From Kocuria sp. (lineage in GTDB: Bacteria; Actinomycetota; Actinomycetes; Actinomycetales; Micrococcaceae), in the NCBI GenBank assembly GCA_030453435.1, contig JAKDKI010000046.1:1-11684 (forward strand): DNA of 11,684 nt. Direction: 5' to 3'. The notes under the pieces were generated by a model, which did not search any database, had not been told where the DNA came from, and saw only the letters and a list, made by a program, of their open reading frames with translations. The position numbers and the translations under genes are program-made. Each line of letters starts with the position of its first letter. Position 1 is the first letter of the stretch. Shown here one piece after another: positions 1-5,550 of this stretch.

Positions 1-367
1 CGCCTTGGTAGGAGCCGCCCACCAGACGGGCGCTGGATTCGTGGATGCCCTCGTAGCCGGGAGTGTCTTCCGTGCCCAACCCGCACTCGGGAATCTCAAT
101 GGTGGGATCTTCGGAGACTGCGTGAACAGACTTCACGTACTCCGCGGTGTGAGCCAGCTGGAGCACCTCATCATCGGGAACTTCCGGTACTTCGACCCGG
201 ACGTTCTCCGCCGTGTCCAGACCCAGTTGCTGCACCAGTCGCATGGTGGCGTCCAGGCGGGAGGGACGCATGGGGTGGTAGTCCCCAAAGTTGTACTTGA
301 GCAACTGGGGATCCCAATAAACACTGGTGGGGTACACGGCGCCTTTACCGTTTGTTGCAGGGCTCAC
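1..367 (-). CDS. acuC: AcuC-type histone deacetylase family protein, N-terminal part (runs off left edge)
   Basis: Only the first 122 codons are in the window. Read on the minus strand, the protein contains YNFGDYHPMRPSRL at residues 25-38, an AEYV segment at 75-78, and GLGTEDTPGYEGIHESSA at 96-113. These are hallmark N-terminal blocks of the AcuC branch of the arginase/deacetylase superfamily, Zn-dependent cytoplasmic enzymes that remove acetyl groups, in Bacillus from acetyl-CoA synthetase. The catalytic His dyad and metal ligands lie beyond the edge and cannot be checked. I chose the GTG at 367 because it gives a normal short leader before the conserved VYWDPQLL. An in-frame ATG at 409 would add 14 unconserved-looking residues. 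Neither start has a well-spaced Shine-Dalgarno sequence; GGGAG is only one base from the GTG. The gene is divergent from ktrB. The family call is firm, the start is not. Confidence 0.88.
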   Translation of the reverse strand, partial: MSPATNGKGAVYPTSVYWDPQLLKYNFGDYHPMRPSRLDATMRLVQQLGLDTAENVRVEVPEVPDDEVLQLAHTAEYVKSVHAVSEDPTIEIPECGLGTEDTPGYEGIHESSARLVGGSYQG

Positions 368-502
368 ACTCCCATTAGACCATTGACCACGCCCCGCTGG
401 GCCTTGCATTGCACTGTGACGGAGAAATTAGGGCAATAATGTCCTGACTGCCCCGCGTGCAGCCACTATGAACTCATTGCTTGTGACGTTGGAGGAGGTG
501 CG
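368..502. promoter_or_regulatory. Divergent promoter region between acuC and ktrB
   Basis: This 135-bp gap must hold promoters for both flanking genes. On the minus strand TCTAAT (374-379) matches TATAAT at 5 of 6 positions and ends six bases before the acuC GTG, the spacing expected of a leaderless transcript. TGGTC is directly repeated just upstream of and overlapping it (on the minus strand TGGTCAATGGTC). On the plus strand AATAAT (435-440) is a possible -10 for ktrB, with TTGCAC (409-414) as a -35, but the 20-bp spacer is long. ktrB has a strong ribosome-binding site, GGAGGAGG (491-498), four bases before its GTG. The region is too short for a c-di-AMP (ydaO-type) riboswitch. The promoter hexamers are inference; the ribosome-binding site is clear. 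Confidence 0.4.
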
Positions 503-1951
503 GTGAGCGAACTGGAACAGGCCGATCCGGTACCCGAACACCCGGATCACCCTGAAACCTCCACCGATCCTTTCCTCACGCGTGTCGCGCGAGGTATGCG
601 CGATTTCGTCGATGGAATCGCCAATTCCTCACCCGCACGGCTGGCCATCATGGTCTTCGTCATCGTGGACCTGGCCTTCGCCGCCCTCCTGTTGTTGCCC
701 GTTTCCTCCGCTCCGGGAAAACACACTGACGTGGCAGACGCCGTGTTCACTGCAACATCCGCCGTGACCGTGACCGGGTTGACCACGGTCTCCACCGCGG
801 ATCAGTGGTCGCTGTTCGGTCAGGTGATCATCCTGGTGGCCATCCAGATCGGTGGCCTGGGAACGCTCACCATGACCTCCCTGTTGGCGCTGGCCATCGG
901 ACGAAAACTCGGCCTGAAGTCCAAGCTGATCACCCAGGAGGCACTCAACATCGGCCGTTTGGGCGAGGTGGGCTCGCTGCTGCGCATCATTGTGGTGACC
1001 TCCATTTCCATCGAGGCCGCGTTGACCGTAGTTCTGACCCTGGGCTTCCTGGTCTCGGGCGAACCCTTCCACACGGCTCTGTGGCACGGAGCGTTCTACG
1101 GGATCTCGAGCTTCAACAACGCGGGCTTCACCCCGCACAGTGACGGGCTGGTGCCGTACGACCACACGAGCCTGGATTCGTGGCTCATTCTGCTGCCCCT
1201 CTGCGTCGGTGTCCTCATCGGATCCCTGGGTTTCCCCGTGATTCTGGTCCTGCGCGAAGCCGGATTCCGCTTCACGCGCTGGAACCTCAACGCCAAACTC
1301 ACGTTGGTCACCACCGGCATCCTGATGCTGATCGGTTGGCTCCTGTTCTCCGCGTCCGAATGGGACAACCCGGACACCATTGGCGACAAACCCGTGAGCG
1401 ACCGCATTTTCCACGGCTTCTTCGCGTCCGTGATGATGCGCTCCGGAGGCTTCAACCTGGTGGAGATGACGGACACCTCTCAGGTCACCCTGTTGTTCAC
1501 GGACGCGCTCATGTTCGCCGGCGGCGGTTCAGCCTCCACCGCCGGCGGTATCAAAGTGACCACACTCGCGGTCGTGTTCTTAGCTATCCTGGCCGAGGCA
1601 CGCGGTGACAGGTCCGTGATCGCGTTCTTCCGCACCATCCCGGATTCTGTGCTGCGCATTGCCATTTCCGTCATCATGATGGGTGCCACGGTTGTGCTGA
1701 CCGGTTGCGGCATCATGGTGACCCTCACCGGTCATTCCTTGGACCTGGTGTTGTTCGAAGTCATTTCCGCCTACGCCACCTGCGGGCTCAGTGTGGGCGT
1801 CTCCGCTGACGCACCGGATGCAGGAAAGTACGTTCTGGCGATCATCATGCTCATCGGCCGTATCGGCACCACCACGGTGGCCACGGCGCTCGCGCTGCGT
1901 GGACGGCGCAGGTTGTACTCCTACCCGGAAGAAAGGCCCATCATTGGCTAA
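503..1951 (+). CDS. ktrB: Trk/Ktr potassium uptake transporter, membrane subunit (KtrB/TrkH family)
   Basis: This 482-residue integral membrane protein is the ion-conducting subunit of a Ktr-type K+ (or Na+-coupled K+) uptake system. It starts at GTG 503 behind a strong GGAGGAGG site. A polar N-terminus of about 45 residues precedes the first membrane helix. The fourfold pseudo-repeat of the superfamily shows as four pore/selectivity-filter segments: TVTGLT (89-94), SSFNNAGF (202-209), MRSGGFN (312-318) and ATCGLSVG (425-432). The filter glycines are G92, G208, G316 and G428. GGGSASTAGGIKVTT (340-354) is the gating-loop region typical of KtrB. Length and motifs fit KtrB better than the longer enterobacterial TrkH. 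The stop overlaps the start of ktrA, so the two subunits are translationally coupled. Small oddities are Ser-Gly instead of the usual Thr-Ala in the third filter and a Cys in the fourth. Family assignment is very secure; ion preference is inferred. Confidence 0.95.
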   Translation: MSELEQADPVPEHPDHPETSTDPFLTRVARGMRDFVDGIANSSPARLAIMVFVIVDLAFAALLLLPVSSAPGKHTDVADAVFTATSAVTVTGLTTVSTADQWSLFGQVIILVAIQIGGLGTLTMTSLLALAIGRKLGLKSKLITQEALNIGRLGEVGSLLRIIVVTSISIEAALTVVLTLGFLVSGEPFHTALWHGAFYGISSFNNAGFTPHSDGLVPYDHTSLDSWLILLPLCVGVLIGSLGFPVILVLREAGFRFTRWNLNAKLTLVTTGILMLIGWLLFSASEWDNPDTIGDKPVSDRIFHGFFASVMMRSGGFNLVEMTDTSQVTLLFTDALMFAGGGSASTAGGIKVTTLAVVFLAILAEARGDRSVIAFFRTIPDSVLRIAISVIMMGATVVLTGCGIMVTLTGHSLDLVLFEVISAYATCGLSVGVSADAPDAGKYVLAIIMLIGRIGTTTVATALALRGRRRLYSYPEERPIIG

Positions 1952-2612
1952 GAATTCCTCCAATGCCACACAGGTGCTCGTGATCGGCCTGGGCCGTTTC
2001 GGGTCAGCCACCGCCATGCAATTGGTGCGCCAGAGCAGCGAGGTCCTGGGTGTTGAGCGTGACACCGCCCTGGTGCAGAAGATGTCCGGCCAGCTCACCC
2101 ACGTGGTCGAGGCCGATGCAACGGACATCGATGCGTTACGTCAGGTGGGTGCCGCAGACTTCAACGCGGCGGTCGTGGGCGTGGGCACGTCGATCGAGTC
2201 CTCCGTGCTGATCACCGCCAACCTGGTGGACCTGGGTATCGACCGTATCTGGGCCAAGGCCATCTCCCCCGCGCACGGCAAGATCCTGGCGCGTATCGGC
2301 GCCCACCACGTGATCTTTCCGGAAGCCGACGCCGGGCGCCGCACCGCCCACTTGGTGTCCGGGCGGATGTTGGACTACATCGAGTTCGACGATGACTTCG
2401 CGATCGTCAAAATGTACCCACCCCGCGAGACGCAGGGCTTCACACTGGGCGAATCAAACGTGCGTTCCAAGTACGGCGTCACCGTGGTGGGCGTGAAATC
2501 CCCCGGGGAGGATTTCACGTACGCCCGTCCAGAAACCATGGTGACCTCGCGAGACACGTTGATCGTCTCCGGTCACGTGGATCTCCTGGAGCGCTTCGCC
2601 GCACGGCCCTGA
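1944..2612 (+). CDS. ktrA: Ktr/Trk potassium uptake regulatory subunit (KtrA/TrkA, RCK domain)
   Basis: The product is a cytoplasmic 222-residue RCK protein that forms a ring under KtrB and gates it according to bound nucleotide (ATP/ADP, NAD(H)) and, in many Gram-positives, c-di-AMP. The N-terminal Rossmann domain has GLGRFG at residues 15-20 and the acidic ribose-binding residue E38 in VLGVERD. EADATD and a helix of the NLVDLGI type follow, and an RCK_C (TrkA_C) domain occupies about the last 80 residues (EFDDDFAIVKMYPP onward). I chose TTG 1944 because GAAAGG (1931-1936) sits seven bases upstream and MAKNSSNATQVLVIG is the usual short leader. The frame is open to an ATG at 1791, but that would read through ktrB in another frame and add 51 unrelated residues. 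The start overlaps the ktrB stop by 8 bp. The single-RCK length (about 220 aa) marks KtrA rather than the tandem-RCK TrkA. Confidence 0.94.
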   Translation: MAKNSSNATQVLVIGLGRFGSATAMQLVRQSSEVLGVERDTALVQKMSGQLTHVVEADATDIDALRQVGAADFNAAVVGVGTSIESSVLITANLVDLGIDRIWAKAISPAHGKILARIGAHHVIFPEADAGRRTAHLVSGRMLDYIEFDDDFAIVKMYPPRETQGFTLGESNVRSKYGVTVVGVKSPGEDFTYARPETMVTSRDTLIVSGHVDLLERFAARP

Positions 2613-2630
2613 CTCGACTCCGCATGCAGA

Positions 2631-2666
2631 GCGGCCCCGGACTACAGTGCAGTGGTCCGGGGCCGC
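2631..2666. terminator. Bidirectional hairpin terminator between convergent ktrA and proC
   Basis: GCGGCCCCGGAC (2631-2642) and GTCCGGGGCCGC (2655-2666) form a perfect 12-bp inverted repeat around a 12-base loop that contains CAGTGCAGTG. It lies 19 bp after the ktrA stop and 12 bp from the proC stop, so it can end transcription from both sides. There is no T-tract on either strand, which is common for actinobacterial stem-loop terminators. The palindrome is directly visible; the terminator role is inferred from position and stem strength. Confidence 0.85.
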
Positions 2667-2678
2667 CTAACTGCCGGG

Positions 2679-3518
2679 TCAGTCCCCGCAGTACTCCTTC
2701 TCCATCTCGTCGCCGCGCTCGGCGGACGCCGTAGCACCGGCGGCGATCACGTCGCGAAGGCCGCGATCGTCAAACGTGTTGATGGCCCTCTCCGTGGTGC
2801 CACCGGGGCTGGTGACAGCCTTACGCAGGGCCGCGGGATCGGCGTCGTCCGGGCTGAGTAGCACGCCCGCGCCCGCGACCGTTTCCTTGGCCAGCACGCG
2901 CGCGACGTCGCTCGGGAGACCGAGCTTTTCGCCCGCCTGCTGCATGGCTTCAGCCAGGTAGAAGACGTAGGCCGGGCCGGAACCGGACACGCCGGTGACG
3001 GCGCGGACCAGGTGCTCCTCGACCTCCACCACGGTGGCGACTGAGGACAGCACCTCCTTGACCGCTTCCAGCTGGTCCTGGGTCGTGTGGGTACCCGGAG
3101 TCACAGAGATGACGCCGCGGCCCACGCTCGAAGGGGTGTTGGGCATGGTGCGCACCACGGGCTGGCCCTCGGGAAGTGCCTTTTCGAGGGCATCGAGCGT
3201 GATGCCCGCGGCCACGGAGGCAACCACGGTCTTGGGCTGCAGGGCGGGCGCGATTTCACGAGCGAGGTCCAGGATGGCGTAGGGCTTCACGCCCAGCAGC
3301 ACCACGTCCGCGTCCTTGACGGCCTCGAGATTGGCCTTGTCGTTCTCCTCGCCGGAGAGCACGGTGACACCGGTGTCCTCCCGTAGTTTGCCAGCGGAGG
3401 ATGCGGACTTGGTGGTCGCGCGCACTCGCTCGGCGGGCGTACCACCGGCCAGGACACCGCGCAGGATGGATCCGTTCATGGATCCCGAACCGAGGAAAGT
3501 CAGGACGAGCTCGCTCAT
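2679..3518 (-). CDS. proC: Pyrroline-5-carboxylate reductase
   Basis: This 279-residue cytoplasmic enzyme catalyses the last step of proline synthesis, NAD(P)H-dependent reduction of 1-pyrroline-5-carboxylate to L-proline. The N-terminal Rossmann domain shows FLGSGSMN (8-15), the P5CR form of GxGxxG, with VKP at 77-79 and MPNTP at 125-129. The C-terminal dimerisation and active-site domain has the family signature VSGSGPAYVFYLAEAM (177-192) and TSPGGTTERA (236-245). Length is normal. I chose ATG 3518 because AAGGA lies about eight bases upstream; the open frame continues 21 codons further without family resemblance. The ribosome-binding site lies inside a perfect hairpin (3520-3534), listed separately. 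A 207-bp gap with possible hairpins separates proC from the isomerase-like gene upstream, so proC probably has its own promoter. Asn15 after the GxGxM motif is more often Gly or Ala; I see no sign of inactivation. Confidence 0.96.
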   Translation of the reverse strand: MSELVLTFLGSGSMNGSILRGVLAGGTPAERVRATTKSASSAGKLREDTGVTVLSGEENDKANLEAVKDADVVLLGVKPYAILDLAREIAPALQPKTVVASVAAGITLDALEKALPEGQPVVRTMPNTPSSVGRGVISVTPGTHTTQDQLEAVKEVLSSVATVVEVEEHLVRAVTGVSGSGPAYVFYLAEAMQQAGEKLGLPSDVARVLAKETVAGAGVLLSPDDADPAALRKAVTSPGGTTERAINTFDDRGLRDVIAAGATASAERGDEMEKEYCGD

Positions 3519-3725
3519 GCGAAAGTTCCTTTCGTAGGCAAATCTGGGCTTAGTTCGACCGTATCGCGCCCGCGGAGGCAAATAAAACGCCGAATTCTCA
3601 AGTGCCCGAGGCGCAGCGGAACAGAACTACCAGTTGTTCTTCAGGCTCTGCCCTGTTCGTTCCCCGCCTGGCTTCTTATGCTGATCACACCTCAATTGGT
3701 GCGAGTGAATACAGGAAACGATCCC
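3519..3725 (-). promoter_or_regulatory. proC: Intergenic region upstream of proC
   Basis: This is 207 bp between the stop of the isomerase-like gene and proC. Next to the isomerase stop, TCACACC (3685-3691) and GGTGCGA (3698-3704) form a 7-bp stem with one G-T pair and a six-base loop, a weak terminator candidate. Further on, AGAAC (3623-3627) pairs with GTTCT (3636-3640), and an alternative longer-range pair GAACAG (3619-3624) with CTGTTC (3653-3658) shares two bases of the same left arm. I could not pick a convincing -35/-10 pair. No coding potential is visible: in particular, the small basic ribosomal protein bS22 and BldC-like genes often found near proC in actinobacteria are absent here. 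Confidence 0.4.
3520..3534 (-). promoter_or_regulatory. Hairpin enclosing the proC ribosome-binding site
   Basis: On the minus strand CGAAAG-GAA-CTTTCG is a perfect 6-bp inverted repeat with a three-base loop, one base before the proC ATG. The likely Shine-Dalgarno AAGGA (minus strand of 3527-3531) is partly in the 5' arm and partly in the loop, so folding would hide it. The symmetry is directly visible. A regulatory role is inference, and the short stem may be only marginally stable. Confidence 0.45.
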
Positions 3726-4532
3726 CTAGTTCGTTTCCTCCATGTGCCGGCGAGCGAACGCCAAGGATTCGGACAACCGGGCGTCCCGCTCGTCGGCATT
3801 TTTGGATTTCCGGGTGGATACCTCTACGCCCACCACGCCCTGCCAGCGTGTATCGCGCAGGTATTCCAGCGTTTGAGCCACCGGTTGGACACCGTGGCCC
3901 GGGAGCAGGTGTTCATCCGCCATGGTGGTTCCCGATCCATCCGTCAGGTGAATGTGGCCCAGGCGCGATCCGAGTTCTTTCACGGCCTCGAGCGAATCCA
4001 TGTGCGCGGTAGCGGCATGGGAGAAGTCCCACGTGACCCAGTCGTAGTCCTGACCCAGCGGACTGTAGTGCGGGGAGTACACCACGGCCTTGCGGCCGGC
4101 CACCCGCCACGGGTACATGTTTTCCACGGAGATCTTGATGCCGGTCATGCGGGAGACCTCACGGACACCCTGCACGAAGTTGCGCGCATACTTCTTCTGC
4201 CATCTGAACGGAGGGTGCACCACCACGACCTCGGCGCCCACCTGTTCGGTGAGTTTGGCGGCCATCTGAATCTTGGTCCAGGCCTTGCCCCAGACCTGCT
4301 GTGTGAACAGCAAGGTGGGCGCGTGGATGGTGGAGATGGGCACCTGGTACTCCTGGATGTGGTCCCGGAGCTGGTGCGTCAACTGGCTCATGCGTTCGTG
4401 AGTGACGAGCACTTCCACGCTGTCGTAGCCCAAGCGCTGAGCGGCGTCGAATGTCTGGGGCACGCCCTTGGGGTAGAGCGAGCTGGTGGATAGCGCCACG
4501 TGCGGTCGGTACAGGCCCTCGGCTTGGGACAT
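3726..4532 (-). CDS. Sugar phosphate isomerase/epimerase-like TIM-barrel protein
   Basis: This 268-residue protein belongs to the xylose-isomerase-like TIM-barrel superfamily (AP endonuclease 2 fold), which binds divalent metals and acts on sugars, sugar phosphates or abasic DNA. Candidate metal and active-site residues lie at the ends of successive strands: H70 (STIHAP), H106 (VVVHPP), E137 (SVENMYP), D169 and H172 (TWDFSH), H195 and D198 (HIHLTDG), H208 (DEHLLPGHG) and E237 (GVEVST). No signal peptide or membrane segment is seen. ATG 4532 overlaps the ppx stop by one base (TAATG), so translation is coupled to ppx; GGTGG lies about seven bases upstream. From memory of the family, the same ppx - TIM-barrel - proC neighbourhood occurs in mycobacteria (the Rv0496-Rv0500 region), which suggests a conserved but unknown job. 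The reaction cannot be named from sequence. Confidence 0.82.
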   Translation of the reverse strand: MSQAEGLYRPHVALSTSSLYPKGVPQTFDAAQRLGYDSVEVLVTHERMSQLTHQLRDHIQEYQVPISTIHAPTLLFTQQVWGKAWTKIQMAAKLTEQVGAEVVVVHPPFRWQKKYARNFVQGVREVSRMTGIKISVENMYPWRVAGRKAVVYSPHYSPLGQDYDWVTWDFSHAATAHMDSLEAVKELGSRLGHIHLTDGSGTTMADEHLLPGHGVQPVAQTLEYLRDTRWQGVVGVEVSTRKSKNADERDARLSESLAFARRHMEETN

Positions 4533-5509
4533 TACTTGGCCACCAAATTCTTGGGATTGACGGTGTGGATCGCTGCCCCGGTGGTCAACCGGTCCAGTCG
4601 GCGCAGAATGAGCCCTTCGCGCAGTGCCCACGGCGAGATACGCAGGGTTCCGATATCCAGCATATCCATCGCGGTTTCCGCCACGATAGCGCCCGCGAGT
4701 ACCTGGGCCGCGCGGTGTTCGGAGACGCCCGGTAGTTCGGCGCGTTCAGAGACGGTCATTGCTTCCATGCGCCGGGTCCACAATCGCAGATCCTCGGCGT
4801 GCATGATGCGCGGAACGTAGGGTCCCTGTGCCGACGGCGCTGCACCGCAGATGCGCGCCAGCGACCGGAACGTCTTGGACGTTCCCACGGCAAGATCAGG
4901 GCGGCCGCCCTTCTCAATTTTCTCCACCGCTGGTTTCAACGTGGCGCGCACGTGCCGGCGCAACTTCTTCACGTCGGCCGGCGAAGCGACGTCGCTGCCG
5001 CCCAAGAATGTGCGGTACATGCGCCCGGCGCCCAACGGAACCGAAGTGGCCACCGTGGGCAGTGCATTGGTGCCTACGGCCATTTCGAAGGAGCCGCCAC
5101 CGATGTCGAAATCCATAATGCGACCGGCGCCCCACCCGAACCAGCGGCGCACCGCATAGAACGTGATGGCCGATTCCTGGTCGCCAGAGATCTCCGTGAG
5201 GGTAACCCCGGACCGGGACTGCACGTGGTCCAGCACGTCCGCACCATTAGTTGCCTCGCGAATTGCGGAGGTGGCGAAGGCGAGGAGATCCTCGGCGTCG
5301 TGCTCGACCGCGAAGTCCCGCGCCTCGACAACGAACGACGTCAGCAGGTCGCGCCCGCGATCGGTAATGCGGCCTTGTTCGTCCTGGTGCTCCACCAGCC
5401 GCAGTGCCATTTTGTGGGACGCGTACGGTTCCGGTTTCGAACCGGGGTACACATCCAACAGGAGCAGGTGAACCGTGTTGGAGCCGACGTCCAAGACTGA
5501 GAGCCGCAT
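4532..5509 (-). CDS. ppx: Ppx/GppA family phosphatase (exopolyphosphatase-type, short form)
   Basis: This 325-residue cytoplasmic member of the ASKHA-fold Ppx/GppA family hydrolyses polyphosphate ends and/or pppGpp. The two actin-like lobes are visible: DVGSNT (7-12) is the first phosphate-binding loop, FATSAIREATN (78-88) follows, the catalytic segment SGDQES gives E112 as the likely general base, and DFDIGGGSFEMAVG (133-146) is the second loop. VGTSKTFRSLARI (208-220) and SPWALREGLIL (292-302) complete the core. The protein lacks the C-terminal HD-like half of E. coli Ppx/GppA, as in the short actinobacterial forms (Rv0496/Rv1026 type). ATG 5509 is preceded by GAAGGAAG a few bases upstream. 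The stop overlaps the isomerase-like start, and topA ends 41 bp upstream with a small GCGGG/CCCGC hairpin (5529-5544) between, so topA-ppx co-transcription is plausible. Polyphosphate versus pppGpp preference cannot be told. Confidence 0.92.
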   Translation of the reverse strand: MRLSVLDVGSNTVHLLLLDVYPGSKPEPYASHKMALRLVEHQDEQGRITDRGRDLLTSFVVEARDFAVEHDAEDLLAFATSAIREATNGADVLDHVQSRSGVTLTEISGDQESAITFYAVRRWFGWGAGRIMDFDIGGGSFEMAVGTNALPTVATSVPLGAGRMYRTFLGGSDVASPADVKKLRRHVRATLKPAVEKIEKGGRPDLAVGTSKTFRSLARICGAAPSAQGPYVPRIMHAEDLRLWTRRMEAMTVSERAELPGVSEHRAAQVLAGAIVAETAMDMLDIGTLRISPWALREGLILRRLDRLTTGAAIHTVNPKNLVAK

Positions 5510-5550
5510 GTGCTTCCTTCGCTGGGCCGCGGGCCGTGACCCGCTGTGGA

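Noticed and set aside
133..324. 63-codon minus-strand ORF inside acuC
   Set aside because: It is in another frame of the same strand as acuC, whose conserved blocks are clear.
368..502. c-di-AMP (ydaO/yuaA-type) riboswitch before ktrB
   Set aside because: The gap is only 135 bp and divergent, too short for this riboswitch, and I could not find its conserved paired elements.
629..1414. Minus-strand ORF (261 codons) opposite ktrB
   Set aside because: Gln/His/Gly-rich translation with no family resemblance, fully inside the ktrB coding sequence.
1791..1943. Upstream extension of ktrA to an ATG inside ktrB
   Set aside because: The added residues come from ktrB in another frame and look random; the TTG at 1944 has a ribosome-binding site and gives the normal KtrA length.
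3615..3645. LexA/SOS box upstream of proC
   Set aside because: The GAAC and GTTC elements are eight bases apart instead of the GAAC-N4-GTTC spacing of actinobacterial SOS boxes.
3519..3725. Small bS22-like or BldC-like gene expected near proC
   Set aside because: No Lys/Arg-rich short frame with a ribosome-binding site is present on either strand.
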